From: JACCTU01 sp963809175
Lineage (GTDB): Bacteria; Actinomycetota; Thermoleophilia; Gaiellales; Gaiellaceae
Assembly (NCBI GenBank): GCA_963809175.1
Contig: CAWEIK010000001.1
Location: 1,302,001-1,366,000, forward strand
DNA length: 64,000 nt
Direction of reading: 5' to 3'
In this document: positions 43,222 to 51,757 of the stretch, piece by piece
Layout of the letters: each line of letters starts with the position of its first letter
How positions within the stretch are numbered: the first letter of the stretch is position 1
Notes under the pieces: model-generated
What the model was told of the DNA's origin: nothing
Seen by the model: only the letters and a program-made list of their open reading frames with translations
Databases searched by the model: none
Program-made: the position numbers and the translations under genes

Positions 43222-43228
43222 GCCCGAC

Positions 43229-43750
43229 GTGGCCGAGCTCGAGTCGTGGAAGCACTGTCCGCGGTGTGGCGGCGGCCCTCGAGCCGCTCGACGGCGGCGC
43301 CCGGGTCGAGTGCTCGCAGTGCGGGTTCCGCGCCTACGCGAGCTCGAAGCCGACTGCTTCAGGGCTCGTGCTCGACGACGACGGGCGCATCCTGCTCGCC
43401 CGCCGCGCGCAGGAGCCCGACCAGGGGAAGTGGGACCTCCCGGGCGGGTTTCTGAACGAGGGAGAGGATCCTCGAGACGGCCTGCGGCGCGAGTTGCTGG
43501 AGGAAGCGAGCCTCGACGTCGAGCCGGTCGAGTTCTTCGACGTCGTCGTCGATCGCTACGGCGACGAGGACGACGCGCCGTGGACCTGAACCTCTACTGG
43601 AAGTGCCGCGTGCTCAGTGGCACGCCGACCCCGGCGGACGACGTCGCCGAGCTCAAGTGGTTCGGCCGCGACGAGCTCCCGAAGCCGGCCGAGCTCGCGT
43701 TCGAGAACAACGCGAAGGTGATTTCACGCTGGCGGGACGAGCACGCGTAG
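43229..43750 (+). CDS. Nudix hydrolase with zinc ribbon, two frameshifts
   Basis: 173 aa when joined. N-terminal zinc ribbon (HCPRCG ... CSQCGF) as in NADH-pyrophosphatase-like enzymes, then the Nudix box GGFLNEGEDPRDGLRRELLE followed by EASLDV, and ELKWFGRDELP. An extra base at 43269-43274 and a missing base at 43576-43579 interrupt it. The three pieces join without loss. Likely hydrolyses a nucleoside diphosphate derivative; substrate unknown. Confidence 0.82.
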   Translation: MAELESWKHCPRCGGGPRAARRRRPGRVLAVRVPRLRELEADCFRARARRRRAHPARPPRAGARPGEVGPPGRVSERGRGSSRRPAARVAGGSEPRRRAGRVLRRRRRSLRRRGRRAVDLNLYWKCRVLSGTPTPADDVAELKWFGRDELPKPAELAFENNAKVISRWRDEHA

Positions 43751-43836
43751 CGCCGGCGGCGCGAGTCTCCAGCCTTGGCTTGAGGATCACGAGGCCGGCC
43801 ACGGCGGGCCAGGGTATAGGCCTGCCTGACGGAAAA

Positions 43837-43854
43837 ATGAGCCGAACGGCCCAT
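43837..43854. promoter_or_regulatory. DosR-box-like palindrome, copy 1
   Basis: ATGAGCCGAACGGCCCAT: half-sites ATGrGCCG / CGGCCCAT with AA centre, 35 nt upstream of the 48-residue gene. It matches copy 2 (51849-51866, opposite orientation) in 17 of 18 positions. The 43751-43888 spacer has no other recognisable element. Confidence 0.45.
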
Positions 43855-43888
43855 GGCGGCCGTCCACCCCCGTGCCGATCATTCGACC

Positions 43889-44035
43889 ATGAGCGAACGC
43901 GGCATTCACTCGATCGCCGACGACCTCTCGGACACCTGGCTCGAGGACTGGGCCGGGGCGGGCGTCCTGGAGATCGAGGAGTACCTGGCGAAGCACGCGG
44001 CCTTCCTCGCCTTCCTCGAGTCCTCCGACTCGTAG
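43889..44035 (+). CDS. 48-residue acidic protein
   Basis: MSERGIHSIADDLSDTWLED begins a small acidic protein ending LAKHAAFLAFLESSDS; mostly helical by composition. No family known to me. Placed 35 nt after a palindrome and just ahead of the haem-oxygenase-fold gene. The ATG at 43889 is preferred to the in-frame ATG at 43853, which lies in the palindrome. Confidence 0.45.
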   Translation: MSERGIHSIADDLSDTWLEDWAGAGVLEIEEYLAKHAAFLAFLESSDS

Positions 44036-44064
44036 CGGCGCTAGCACTCGACCGGCCGGCCCCG

Positions 44065-44086
44065 TACGATCCCGCCACCGGGATCG
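44065..44086 (+). promoter_or_regulatory. -10 box with overlapping hairpin/operator
   Basis: TACGAT (44065-44070) overlaps a perfect 8-bp inverted repeat CGATCCCG-CCAC-CGGGATCG (44067-44086). The gene downstream has a real leader with AAGGAG at 44091-44096. A repressor site or a leader hairpin are both possible. Confidence 0.35.
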
Positions 44087-44101
44087 TCGAAAGGAGCCGC
44101 C

Positions 44102-44698
44102 GTGAACCTGTTCGAGCGTTTGGATGCGGTCGCAGACCGCTGGAGCGTCTTGCGCCACCCCTTCTACGAGCGCTGGGAGTGCGGAGCCCTCAGCCGCGAC
44201 GAGCTCGCCTACTACGCGGGCGAGTACCGGCACGCGGTGACCGCGCTGGCGGGCCTTGCCGCCTCCGCTTCCGATGCCGGCCACGCTGCCGAGGAAGCCG
44301 CTCACGTCGCGATCTGGGACGACTTCGCTGCCGAGCTCGACGCCGACCTCGACCGCGAGCCGCGCGCCGAGACCGTCGCGTGCGCCGAGGCGTGGAGCGG
44401 CACGGGCGTCGAAGGCGCCGCTGCGCTGTTCGTGATCGAGTCCGCTCAGCCCGACATCTCGCGCACGAAGCTCGAAGGGCTCACGCGCTGGTACGGCTTC
44501 GAGCCGAGCTCGAAGGGCACGCGCTACTTCGACCTGCACGCCGAACGGGACTACGAGCACGCGGAGCTCTCGCGGCGCGTCCTCGAGCAGGCCGGCCCCG
44601 AGGACGAGGACGGCATCGTCGCCGCGGCCGAGCGTGCGCTCCGCGCGAACTGGGAGCTGCTGGACGGCGTCCAACAGTTCGCGGGGACGCGTTCGTGA
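44102..44698 (+). CDS. haem-oxygenase-fold (CADD/PqqC/TenA-like) protein, possible di-iron enzyme
   Basis: 198 aa all-helical protein. SRDELAYYAGEYRHAVTAL, HAAEEAAHVAIWDDF, FVIESAQPDIS and the H-x3-D-x2-H stretch DLHAERDYEHAELS resemble the metal ligands of haem-oxygenase-like di-iron oxidases. GTG start set by AAGGAG. Stop overlaps the DUF2231 gene. Substrate unknown. Confidence 0.75.
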   Translation: MNLFERLDAVADRWSVLRHPFYERWECGALSRDELAYYAGEYRHAVTALAGLAASASDAGHAAEEAAHVAIWDDFAAELDADLDREPRAETVACAEAWSGTGVEGAAALFVIESAQPDISRTKLEGLTRWYGFEPSSKGTRYFDLHAERDYEHAELSRRVLEQAGPEDEDGIVAAAERALRANWELLDGVQQFAGTRS

Positions 44699-45243
44699 TG
44701 AGCCGGCGTGACGAGGGCGTCGGGCTCGACGCGCTCTGGCACGGGCTGCCCGGGCACCCGATCCACCCGCCGCTCACGGGCGTCACGGTCGGGAGCTACA
44801 CGTTCGCGCTGGTGGCAGCGACCGCCGACGTGCTCGGGATCAGCACGCATTCCGCGACGCAGGCGTGGTGGCTCGCGCTCATCTTCGGGCTGCTCTCGAC
44901 GCTCCTCACGGCGACGACCGGCTTCTTCGACTGGCTGCGGATCCCGAGCGGGACGCCGCTCTGGCGGACGGCGACGGCGCACATGGTCGCGATGTTGCTC
45001 GCGAGCGCGGTGTTCCTGGCCGCTGTGGTCGCCGGCAAAGGCTCGTTCGACGCCGGCAACGTCGAGACTGGGCCATTCGTGCTCACGCTGGCGGGCTTTC
45101 TCCTGTTGACCGTCGGCGGCTGGCTGGGCGGCAGCGTCGTCTTCGTGCACGGCATGCGCGTCCTGAACCTCGTCGACGAGCCGGCCCGCAAGGCGGCCAC
45201 GCCCGTCGCGACCCCTGAAAAGAACGAGGCCGAGGGCGCTTAG
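44695..45243 (+). CDS. DUF2231 membrane protein
   Basis: 182 aa, four membrane segments (44-67, 75-97, 105-125 and 137-160 approximately). GLPGHPIHPPLTGVTVGSYT is the DUF2231 signature. GTG 44695 or ATG 44698; both overlap the previous stop. Family members often sit beside haem or redox genes. Ends in a bidirectional terminator. Confidence 0.88.
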   Translation: MMSRRDEGVGLDALWHGLPGHPIHPPLTGVTVGSYTFALVAATADVLGISTHSATQAWWLALIFGLLSTLLTATTGFFDWLRIPSGTPLWRTATAHMVAMLLASAVFLAAVVAGKGSFDAGNVETGPFVLTLAGFLLLTVGGWLGGSVVFVHGMRVLNLVDEPARKAATPVATPEKNEAEGA

Positions 45244-45256
45244 CGCCCCCGGCCTC
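45226..45256. terminator. bidirectional terminator
   Basis: Fifteen-base arms GAGGCCGAGGGCGCT / AGCGCCCCCGGCCTC with one A-C mismatch on the plus strand, spanning the DUF2231 stop and lying between two convergent genes (DUF2231 and thioredoxin). Confidence 0.7.
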
Positions 45257-45264
45257 GGTTCGTC

Positions 45265-45588
45265 CTAAGCCTCGACTGCGACGAGGCCGAGCTTGCTCTC
45301 GAGCGCGCCCTTGGGCTGCGCGCCGACCGCGATTCCCGCGGGCTCGCCGCCCTTGAAGATCATGATCGTCGGGATCGAGACGATCCCGAAGCGCATCGCG
45401 ATCTCCTGCTCCTCGTCGATGTTCAGCTTCACGACCTTGAGCTCGTCCTTGCGCTCGTCCGCGATCTTCTCGAGCACCGGGGCGACGGCGTGGCAGGGGC
45501 CACACCACTCGGCCCAGAAGTCGACGATCACGGGCTGATCGCTCTGCAGGACCTCCTGCTCGAAGGTCTGGGTTGTCACTGCGTCCAA
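45265..45588 (-). CDS. trxA: thioredoxin
   Basis: 107 aa. Active site FWAEWCGPCHAVAPVLEKI, cis-Pro in GIVSIPTIMIFKGGE. Thiol-disulfide reductase. The TTG at 45588 (LDAVTTQTFEQEV) has AAGGAAG 4 nt upstream; GTG 45579 is an alternative. Divergent from ileS. Confidence 0.95.
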   Translation of the reverse strand: MDAVTTQTFEQEVLQSDQPVIVDFWAEWCGPCHAVAPVLEKIADERKDELKVVKLNIDEEQEIAMRFGIVSIPTIMIFKGGEPAGIAVGAQPKGALESKLGLVAVEA

Positions 45589-45676
45589 AGTGCTTCCTTT
45601 CTCGGTTGCCGTACGGGTATTCAAACGCTCACGTAGGACGGGTTGTTCCCAGGGCGGGCCTCCGCTAACGCCCGCC

Positions 45677-45682
45677 TACAAT
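45677..45682 (+). promoter_or_regulatory. -10 box TACAAT, leaderless-type (ileS)
   Basis: Near-consensus TACAAT 7 nt before the ileS ATG. No T-box or other leader fits in so short a space. Confidence 0.55.
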
Positions 45683-45689
45683 CGAGGCC

Positions 45690-48600
45690 ATGCCGCCGTT
45701 CGAGCCACTCCCGGCCGTCCCTGACAGCAACGCCCTCGAGCTGGAGATTCTCGAGCTCTGGGACCGGGAGGGCACCTTCGACCAGCTTCGCGAGCGGAAC
45801 CGGGGCGGCCCGACGTGGTCGTTCATCGACGGGCCGATCACGGCCAACAACCCGATGGCCGCCCACCACTGCTGGGGGCGGGCGCTCAAGGACGTCTTCC
45901 AGCGCTACAAGGCCGTGCGCGGCTTCGACCAGCGCTACCAGAACGGCTTCGACTGCCAGGGCCTCTGGGTCGAGGTCGGCGTCGAACGGGCTCTCGGTCT
46001 GAACTCGAAGCAGGAGATCGAGGAGTACGGCCTCGCGGAGTTCGCCGAGCGGTGCAAGGAGCGCGTCGCCGAGTACAGCGAGGTGATCACCGAGCAGTCG
46101 AAGCGGCTCGGCATGTGGATGGACTGGGACAACGACTACTACACGTTCTCCGACACGAACATCGAGTACATCTGGCGCTTCCTCAAGACGGTCCACGAGC
46201 GCGGGTGGCTCTACCTCGGACATCGCTCGACCGAGTGGTGCCCGCGTTGTGGCACGTCGCTCTCCCAGCACGAGCTGATCAACTCGTACGAGGAGATCAC
46301 GCACCCGTCGCTCTTCGTTCGCCTCCCGCTCAAGGACCGGACCGGCGAGTCGCTGGTGATCTGGACGACGACGCCGTGGACCTTGCCGGCAAACGTCGCC
46401 GCGGCGGTCAAGCCGGACGCGGAGTACGGCCGGCGCGAGAACGGCGAGTGGGTTGCGGTGGCGCGCTATCCCGGCGAGGAGTTCACGAGCACCGTTCGCG
46501 GCGAGGACCTGGTCGGGCTCGAGTACGAGGGGCCCTTCGACTACCTGCCCGCCCAGGCAGAGGTCGTGCACCGGGTGATCCCCTGGGACGAGGTCTCGCT
46601 CGAAGAGGGAACCGGCATCGTGCACATCGCTCCAGGCGCCGGCTCGGAGGACTTCGAGCTCTCGAAGGTGCACGACCTGCCGGTGCTGGCGCCGATCGAC
46701 GAGGCCGGTCGCTTCTACGCGGACTACGGCGAGTTCGAAGGGCGAAGCACGGAAGAGGTCGAGAAGCCCGTCATCGTCGAGCTCGACCGGCGCGGGCGGA
46801 TCCTCGAGCACGGCTCGATCGTCCATCGCTACCCGGTCTGCTGGCGCTGCGCGACGCCGCTCGTCTTTCGCATTGCGGACGACTGGCTGATCTCGTGCGA
46901 CGAGGTCCGGGAGCAGATGCTGGCCGCCAACGCAACCGTCGAGTGGACGCCCGACTTCTACTCGAAGCGGATGGACGACTGGCTCCGGAACATGGGCGAC
47001 TGGAACATCTCGCGCCGGCGCTACTTCGGCCTGCCGCTGCCGTTCTATCCATGCGAGTGCGGAAAGCTGAACGTCGTCGGGTCGCTGACCGAGCTGCGCG
47101 AGCGCGCGACGGCCGGTCTCGACCAGCTCCAGGAGCTCCACCGCCCCTGGGTCGACGAGGTCACGATCGCCTGCGAGTCGTGCAGCCGCGACGTCCGGCG
47201 GGTGGCGGAGGTCGGCGATGCGTGGCTCGACGCCGGCATCGTCCCCTTCGCGACGCTCGGCTGGCAGAACGACGAGTGGCGAGCGGGCGGCTACGCCACG
47301 GGCGCGTCCGCGGGCCTCTCCGGCGCCGACCTCCCCGACCACGCGTACTGGGAGAAGTGGTTTCCGGCCGACTGGGTCTCGGAGATGCGCGAGCAGATCA
47401 GGCTCTGGTTCTACTCGCAGTCGTTCATGTCCGTGACGTTGACCGGCAGGTCGCCGTACAACTCGGTCCTGACGTACGAAAAGCTGCTCGACGAGAACGG
47501 CCGGGAGATGCACCGGTCGTGGGGCAACGCGATCGATGCCGCCGAGGCGCTCGACAACATGGGCGCAGACGTCATGCGCCTGCTCTTCTGCGCGCAGGTC
47601 CCGAGCCAGAACATCAGGTTCGGCTACGGGCCGGCGAGGGAGATCAAGCGTCGGCTGCTCACGCTCTGGAACTCCGTCTCCTTCTTCGTCACGTACGCCA
47701 ACATCGAGGGGTATCGCCCGAGCTACGCCGACCTCGAAGCCGGGCCGCAGACCGAAGAGCTGCGGACGCTCGACCGCTGGCTCGTCGCGCGTACGCAGCA
47801 GCTCGTCGAGGAGACGACGACGGCGTACGAGTCCTTCTGGACGCCCGGCGTGACGCGCGCGTTCGACGCGTTCGTCGACGACCTCTCGAACTGGTACATC
47901 CGGCGCTCGCGCAGGCGCTTCTACGAGTACGACGACGCCGCGTTTCGCACGCTCTGGTACGCGCTCGTCCAGTCGCTGCGCGTGATCGCCCCCGTGATGC
48001 CGTTCCTTGCCGAGCATCTCTGGCGGAACCTCGTCCTCGAGCCGTGTGACGACGCGCCCCGGTCGATCTTCCTGGCCTCGTGGCCCGAGACCGGGCAGCT
48101 GCAGAACGGCCTGCTCGAAGAGGTCGCGGCGGCTCGCCGCGTCGTCGAGCTCGGCCGACAAGCGCGATCGACGTCGGGGCTCAAGCATCGCCAGCCGCTG
48201 CGGCGGCTCGTCGTGCAGGGCACGACGCTCGCCGACGCGCACATCGACGAGGTCGCGGAGGAGCTGCGCGTCAAGGCCGTCGAGTTCGGCGACATCGACT
48301 CGACCGAGCTGCTCGTGAAGCCCAACCTGCCCCGGCTCGGCCCGAAGCTCGGCAAGGAGCTCGGCGCGGTGCGAGCGGCGCTCCAGGCGGGGGAGTTCGA
48401 GGAGCTCGAGGGTGGTCGCTTCCGCGCCGCCGGTCACGAGCTCGACCCCGACGAGGTGCTCGTGGAGCGGCGAGGGCTCGAGGGCTGGGCGGTCGCGGCC
48501 GACCACGGTGTCACCGTGGCGCTCGAAACGGCGCTCGACCCCGAGCTCGAGCTCGAAGGCCGGGTGCTCGACCTGATCCACCAGCTGAACTCGATGCGAA

Positions 48601-48758
48601 AGGACGCGGGGTTCGCGGTGACCGACCGCATCCGCGTCACGCTCCCGCGGTCGTACGCCGAGCTCGTCGAGCAGCACGGCGACTGGATCGCGCGCGAGGT
48701 GCTCGCGGTCGGCATCGAGGTCGGCGACGTCGACGAGCCGCAGCTCGCCAAGGCATGA
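45690..48758 (+). CDS. ileS: isoleucyl-tRNA synthetase with atypical signatures
   Basis: 1022 aa class I synthetase. The HIGH-type motif reads NNPMAAHHCWGRALKD, and the KMSKS motif reads EMHRSWGNAID. Editing domain region VIWTTTPWTLPANVAAAV is intact, zinc-type Cys pairs occur at WCPRCG and PCECG ... CESC. The anticodon-binding end RIRVTLPRSYAELVEQH is present. This is a divergent IleRS subgroup rather than the E. coli form. Its stop overlaps the next ATG. No second IleRS in the window. Confidence 0.93.
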   Translation: MPPFEPLPAVPDSNALELEILELWDREGTFDQLRERNRGGPTWSFIDGPITANNPMAAHHCWGRALKDVFQRYKAVRGFDQRYQNGFDCQGLWVEVGVERALGLNSKQEIEEYGLAEFAERCKERVAEYSEVITEQSKRLGMWMDWDNDYYTFSDTNIEYIWRFLKTVHERGWLYLGHRSTEWCPRCGTSLSQHELINSYEEITHPSLFVRLPLKDRTGESLVIWTTTPWTLPANVAAAVKPDAEYGRRENGEWVAVARYPGEEFTSTVRGEDLVGLEYEGPFDYLPAQAEVVHRVIPWDEVSLEEGTGIVHIAPGAGSEDFELSKVHDLPVLAPIDEAGRFYADYGEFEGRSTEEVEKPVIVELDRRGRILEHGSIVHRYPVCWRCATPLVFRIADDWLISCDEVREQMLAANATVEWTPDFYSKRMDDWLRNMGDWNISRRRYFGLPLPFYPCECGKLNVVGSLTELRERATAGLDQLQELHRPWVDEVTIACESCSRDVRRVAEVGDAWLDAGIVPFATLGWQNDEWRAGGYATGASAGLSGADLPDHAYWEKWFPADWVSEMREQIRLWFYSQSFMSVTLTGRSPYNSVLTYEKLLDENGREMHRSWGNAIDAAEALDNMGADVMRLLFCAQVPSQNIRFGYGPAREIKRRLLTLWNSVSFFVTYANIEGYRPSYADLEAGPQTEELRTLDRWLVARTQQLVEETTTAYESFWTPGVTRAFDAFVDDLSNWYIRRSRRRFYEYDDAAFRTLWYALVQSLRVIAPVMPFLAEHLWRNLVLEPCDDAPRSIFLASWPETGQLQNGLLEEVAAARRVVELGRQARSTSGLKHRQPLRRLVVQGTTLADAHIDEVAEELRVKAVEFGDIDSTELLVKPNLPRLGPKLGKELGAVRAALQAGEFEELEGGRFRAAGHELDPDEVLVERRGLEGWAVAADHGVTVALETALDPELELEGRVLDLIHQLNSMRKDAGFAVTDRIRVTLPRSYAELVEQHGDWIAREVLAVGIEVGDVDEPQLAKA

Positions 48759-49238
48759 ACTGGAACCGCATCGTCGTCGGAGCGATCGCCGTGCTTGGCG
48801 CTCGTCGTCGTGTACGACGCGGTGCAACGTGACGACGAGCCCGTGAGCCGGGACGCGTCGGGCGACTACCGGATCGATCTCGCGAGCGCACGCCACGAGA
48901 GCCCGCTACCGGTCTCTCTGTTGCGCGCAGCGTTCCCGGGGCAGCGCCCGGCTTCGCTCGCCGTCTCGAAGGTCGCGGTCGACGGGGACGGGATGGTTGC
49001 CGTCGGTGTGTCGCATGTTCCCGGGAACCGGCCCCCGACCGCCGCGATCGAGCTGTGGCACGACGAGACGAATCTGCGCTCTTTCTCGGTGCCGCCGGGC
49101 TCGTTCTCCCGCGGGCTCTGGTTTGCCGGCGACGACGACGCGATCGCGACGATCGGCTGGGACGACCGCGGTTACCTGTACGACCGAGACGGCAGGCCGC
49201 TGAGTGGTGACGCCTACTTCGCGTACGAGACCGGATGA
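48755..49238 (+). CDS. membrane-anchored hypothetical protein, frameshifted
   Basis: 160 aa when joined. N-terminal membrane segment MNWNRIVVGAIAV + LALVVVYDAV, then an extracytoplasmic beta-rich domain (FPGQRPASLAVSKVAVDGDG, AIATIGWDDRGYLYDRDGRP). One extra base at 48793-48796. No family known. ATGA overlaps with both ileS and tag. Confidence 0.6.
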
Positions 49239-49786
49239 AGCGCTGCGGCTGGGTGCCGATGAACGTCCCGGAGTACGTCGCGTACCACGACGACGAGTGG
49301 GGGGTCCCGGTCCACGACGATCGCGTGCTGTTCGAGCTCCTCACGCTCGAGGGCGCGCAGGCCGGGTTGTCGTGGCTGACGATCCTGCGCAAGCGCGAGG
49401 GCTATCGCGCGGCGTTCGACGGCTTCGACGTGGCGAAGGTCGCGCGCTACACGCCGAAGAAGGTCGAGCGGCTGCTCGCCGACCCGGGGATCGTGCGCAA
49501 CCGGCTGAAGGTGGAGTCGACCGTGAACAACGCGCAGCGCATCCTCGAGCTCGACGTGCCGTTGTCCGAGCTCCTCTGGTCGTTCGTCGGCGGCGAGCCG
49601 AAGCTCAACCGCTGGAAGACGACGAGCGAGATCCCGGCGGAGACGGCGGAGTCGAAGGCGATGTCGAAGGAGCTGAAGCGGCGCGGCTTCCGGTTCGTCG
49701 GGCCGACGGTGTGCTACTCGCTGATGCAGTCGGCCGGTCTCGTGAACGACCACACGACCGACTGCTTTCTCAGTCCCCGGCGATGA
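49235..49786 (+). CDS. tag: DNA-3-methyladenine glycosylase I
   Basis: 183 aa. RCGWVPMNVPEYVAYHDDEW with the zinc-binding Cys near the start, LTLEGAQAGLSWLTILRKR, VNNAQRILEL, and the zinc His/Cys in VNDHTTDCF. Excises 3-methyladenine. Third gene of the ileS unit; overlaps the convergent hypothetical. Confidence 0.96.
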   Translation: MKRCGWVPMNVPEYVAYHDDEWGVPVHDDRVLFELLTLEGAQAGLSWLTILRKREGYRAAFDGFDVAKVARYTPKKVERLLADPGIVRNRLKVESTVNNAQRILELDVPLSELLWSFVGGEPKLNRWKTTSEIPAETAESKAMSKELKRRGFRFVGPTVCYSLMQSAGLVNDHTTDCFLSPRR

Positions 49787-50737
49787 AGAAGACCCAGCGC
49801 CCGTCGGGGCGGATCCCCGCGCGCCAGCCGAGGTAGCCGACCTCGGTCACGCCCTCGGGCATCAGGTCACCGAGCAGGCTCAGCTCGTACTCGCTCATCT
49901 CGCCGGGCTCCTTGTCGAAGGCGAACGGCCAGACGAAGGTCCCCTGCGAGAGCACGTACGGCAGGTGGAGCACGCGCGCGAGCGTGTCGATCGGGTCGGT
50001 CCCGGTCTGCTCCTTCGTCGTGCGCCAGAACGCCAGCGCGCCGCCGGGCACGTTCTCGCCGAACGTGTAGCGGAACTCGTTGGGCTCGATCAGCGCCTCG
50101 AGCGCCTGCTCGTCGTGCGCCTCGGCCGCTGCGAGCAGTGCAGCGTGGGTCTGCGCGACCGGGTCGGGAAGCCCGCTGACCGCGACCGGCGCCGGCTCGA
50201 AGAAGGCGATCGTGCTCGCGGCGTGATCGACGACCGACCGGTGGCGAAGCGTCTCGCCGGGCTGTGCCGTCGTCTGGATCACGATCGCCCCGCCGCTGTC
50301 GCGGCGCAGGAGGTACCCGTACGTGCGCGTGCCCTTCGCGTTCAGGCCTTCGCCGGTCGCGACGAGCTCGAGCCGGAAGCCGCGATGCCCGCCGACGGTC
50401 ACCTGCTCCCGGACCTCGGTCTTGGCGAAGCGCGTGTCGATCAGCCCGACGCCAGCGCCGCGTCGAACGGCTGCTCCTGCGGCAGGACCTCGAGCGCAGT
50501 GCCCCCGAAGTCGCTGTCAGCCGGCACGGTGAACGGCTCAGGCTCGAAGAAGCGGCAAGCGAGCTCGCCGGTCGCGGTGCTCCAGGCGGACGGGTACTGG
50601 ACGTCGTAGCCGGCCGTGGTGTCGACGCAGTGGCTCCACTCCTCCTCGAGGTCCTGCGAGTCGCGGAGCAGATACCCGCCGGCGGCCCCGAAGAACAAAA
50701 GTGCGATCGCGCCCAGAACGGCGGCGGCGGTCTTTAT
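49770..50737 (-). CDS. exported hypothetical protein, frameshifted, AUA start proposed
   Basis: About 322 aa when joined: membrane/signal segment (IKTAAAVLGAIALLFFGAAG), then CVDTTAGYDVQYPSAWSTAT, resembling lipoproteins that start with a DYQYPSGW-like strand, and a C-terminal half with VGYLGWRAGIRPDGRW. One base missing at 50447-50452. No ATG/GTG/TTG is available before the membrane segment. ATA at 50737 overlaps the ispH stop (ATAA) and has GGAGG 7 nt upstream. Function unknown. Confidence 0.6.
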
Positions 50738-51690
50738 CGCTGCGCCTCCGCGAGCGCGAGCTCGCGGCGGAGCTCGACCGGAAGGCGGAACTCGACGTCT
50801 TCCTCGACGAGCTTGTACGGCGTGATGTCCTCCACGCCCCGCGCGCGGAACCAGTCGCAGACGCGGGTGACGAGCTTCTCGGGCGCCGACGCCCCCGACG
50901 TCACACCGGCGGTCTCGACTCCTTCGAGCCACTCCTCGCGGATGTCGGTCTCGTCGTCGATCAGGTACGACGCGACACCGCTCGCGCGCGCAACCTCCAC
51001 GAGCCGATTCGAGTTCGAGGAGTTGCGCGAGCCGATCACCAGCAGGAGCTGGATCTCGCCGAGCATTTCCTTGACCGCCCACTGCCGGTTCGACGTCGCG
51101 TAGCAGATGTCCTCGCGCTTCGGTGCATGCACGTTCGGGAAGCGGCGCCGCAGCACCTTGATGATCTCGCCCGTCTCGTCGACGGACAGGGTGGTCTGCG
51201 TGATGTACGCGAGCTTCGCGTCAGCGGGGAAGTCGAGCGTCTCGGCGTCCTGCACGGACTCGATCAGGACCGTCGCATCCGGCGCCTCGCCCATCGTGCC
51301 CTCGACCTCTTCGTGTCCGGCATGACCGATCAGGAGCACCGTGTACCCCTCGGCGGCGAATCGTCGTGCCTGGGTGTGCACCTTGGTCACGAGCGGGCAC
51401 GTCGCGTCGATCGTGTTCAGCCCGCGCGTCGCGGCGTTCGTGTGCACCACGGGCGCGACGCCGTGCGCCGAGAAGACGATCGTCGAGCCCTCCGGAGCTT
51501 CCTCTTCGCTGTCGATGAAGATCGCGCCGCGCTCCTCGAGCTCGCGGACGACGTGCGCGTTGTGGACGATCTGCTTGCGGACGTAGATCGGGGCGCCGTA
51601 GTGCTCGAGGGCCAGCTCGACGGTGTCGACGGCGCGCTCGACCCCGGCGCAGTAGCCGCGAGGAGACGCAAGCAGGACGCGCTTGACCAC
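50734..51690 (-). CDS. ispH: 4-hydroxy-3-methylbut-2-enyl diphosphate reductase
   Basis: Last enzyme of the MEP isoprenoid pathway. 318 aa. The three cluster Cys lie in SPRGYCAGVERAV, DATCPLVTKVH and EDICYATSNRQ; substrate residues in FSAHGVAP and GSRNSSNSNRL. GTG start with TACCCT 6 nt upstream on the minus strand. Confidence 0.97.
   Translation of the reverse strand: MVKRVLLASPRGYCAGVERAVDTVELALEHYGAPIYVRKQIVHNAHVVRELEERGAIFIDSEEEAPEGSTIVFSAHGVAPVVHTNAATRGLNTIDATCPLVTKVHTQARRFAAEGYTVLLIGHAGHEEVEGTMGEAPDATVLIESVQDAETLDFPADAKLAYITQTTLSVDETGEIIKVLRRRFPNVHAPKREDICYATSNRQWAVKEMLGEIQLLLVIGSRNSSNSNRLVEVARASGVASYLIDDETDIREEWLEGVETAGVTSGASAPEKLVTRVCDWFRARGVEDITPYKLVEEDVEFRLPVELRRELALAEAQR
50745..50749 (-). 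promoter_or_regulatory. ribosome binding site GGAGG before an ATA start
   Basis: GGAGG within the last ispH codons, 7 nt before ATA 50737, supporting initiation there. Confidence 0.4.
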
Positions 51691-51696
51691 GAGCTC

Positions 51697-51702
51697 AGGG
51701 TA
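51697..51702 (-). promoter_or_regulatory. -10 box TACCCT, leaderless-type (ispH)
   Basis: TACCCT on minus, 6 nt before GTG 51690. Confidence 0.5.
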
Positions 51703-51715
51703 GCTACGGGTAAGA

Positions 51716-51757
51716 AAAGGCCGGCTGCTTCGGGGGGGTCGGTGCAGCCGGCCTCTT
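51716..51757 (-). terminator. strong hairpin with U-tract on minus, no gene upstream
   Basis: 11-bp perfect stem AGGCCGGCTGC / GCAGCCGGCCT around a 15-nt loop. On minus it is followed by TTTTCTTA. No protein gene precedes it on that strand, so it may end a small RNA. Confidence 0.5.

Noticed and set aside
43853..44035. A 60-residue version of the small protein starting at 43853
   Set aside because: That ATG lies in the palindrome and adds an Ala/His/Pro stretch unlike the rest; the ATG at 43889 is cleaner.
45621..48896. Minus-strand open frame of 1091 codons opposite ileS
   Set aside because: Same reasoning: it mirrors ileS codon structure and has no motif of its own.
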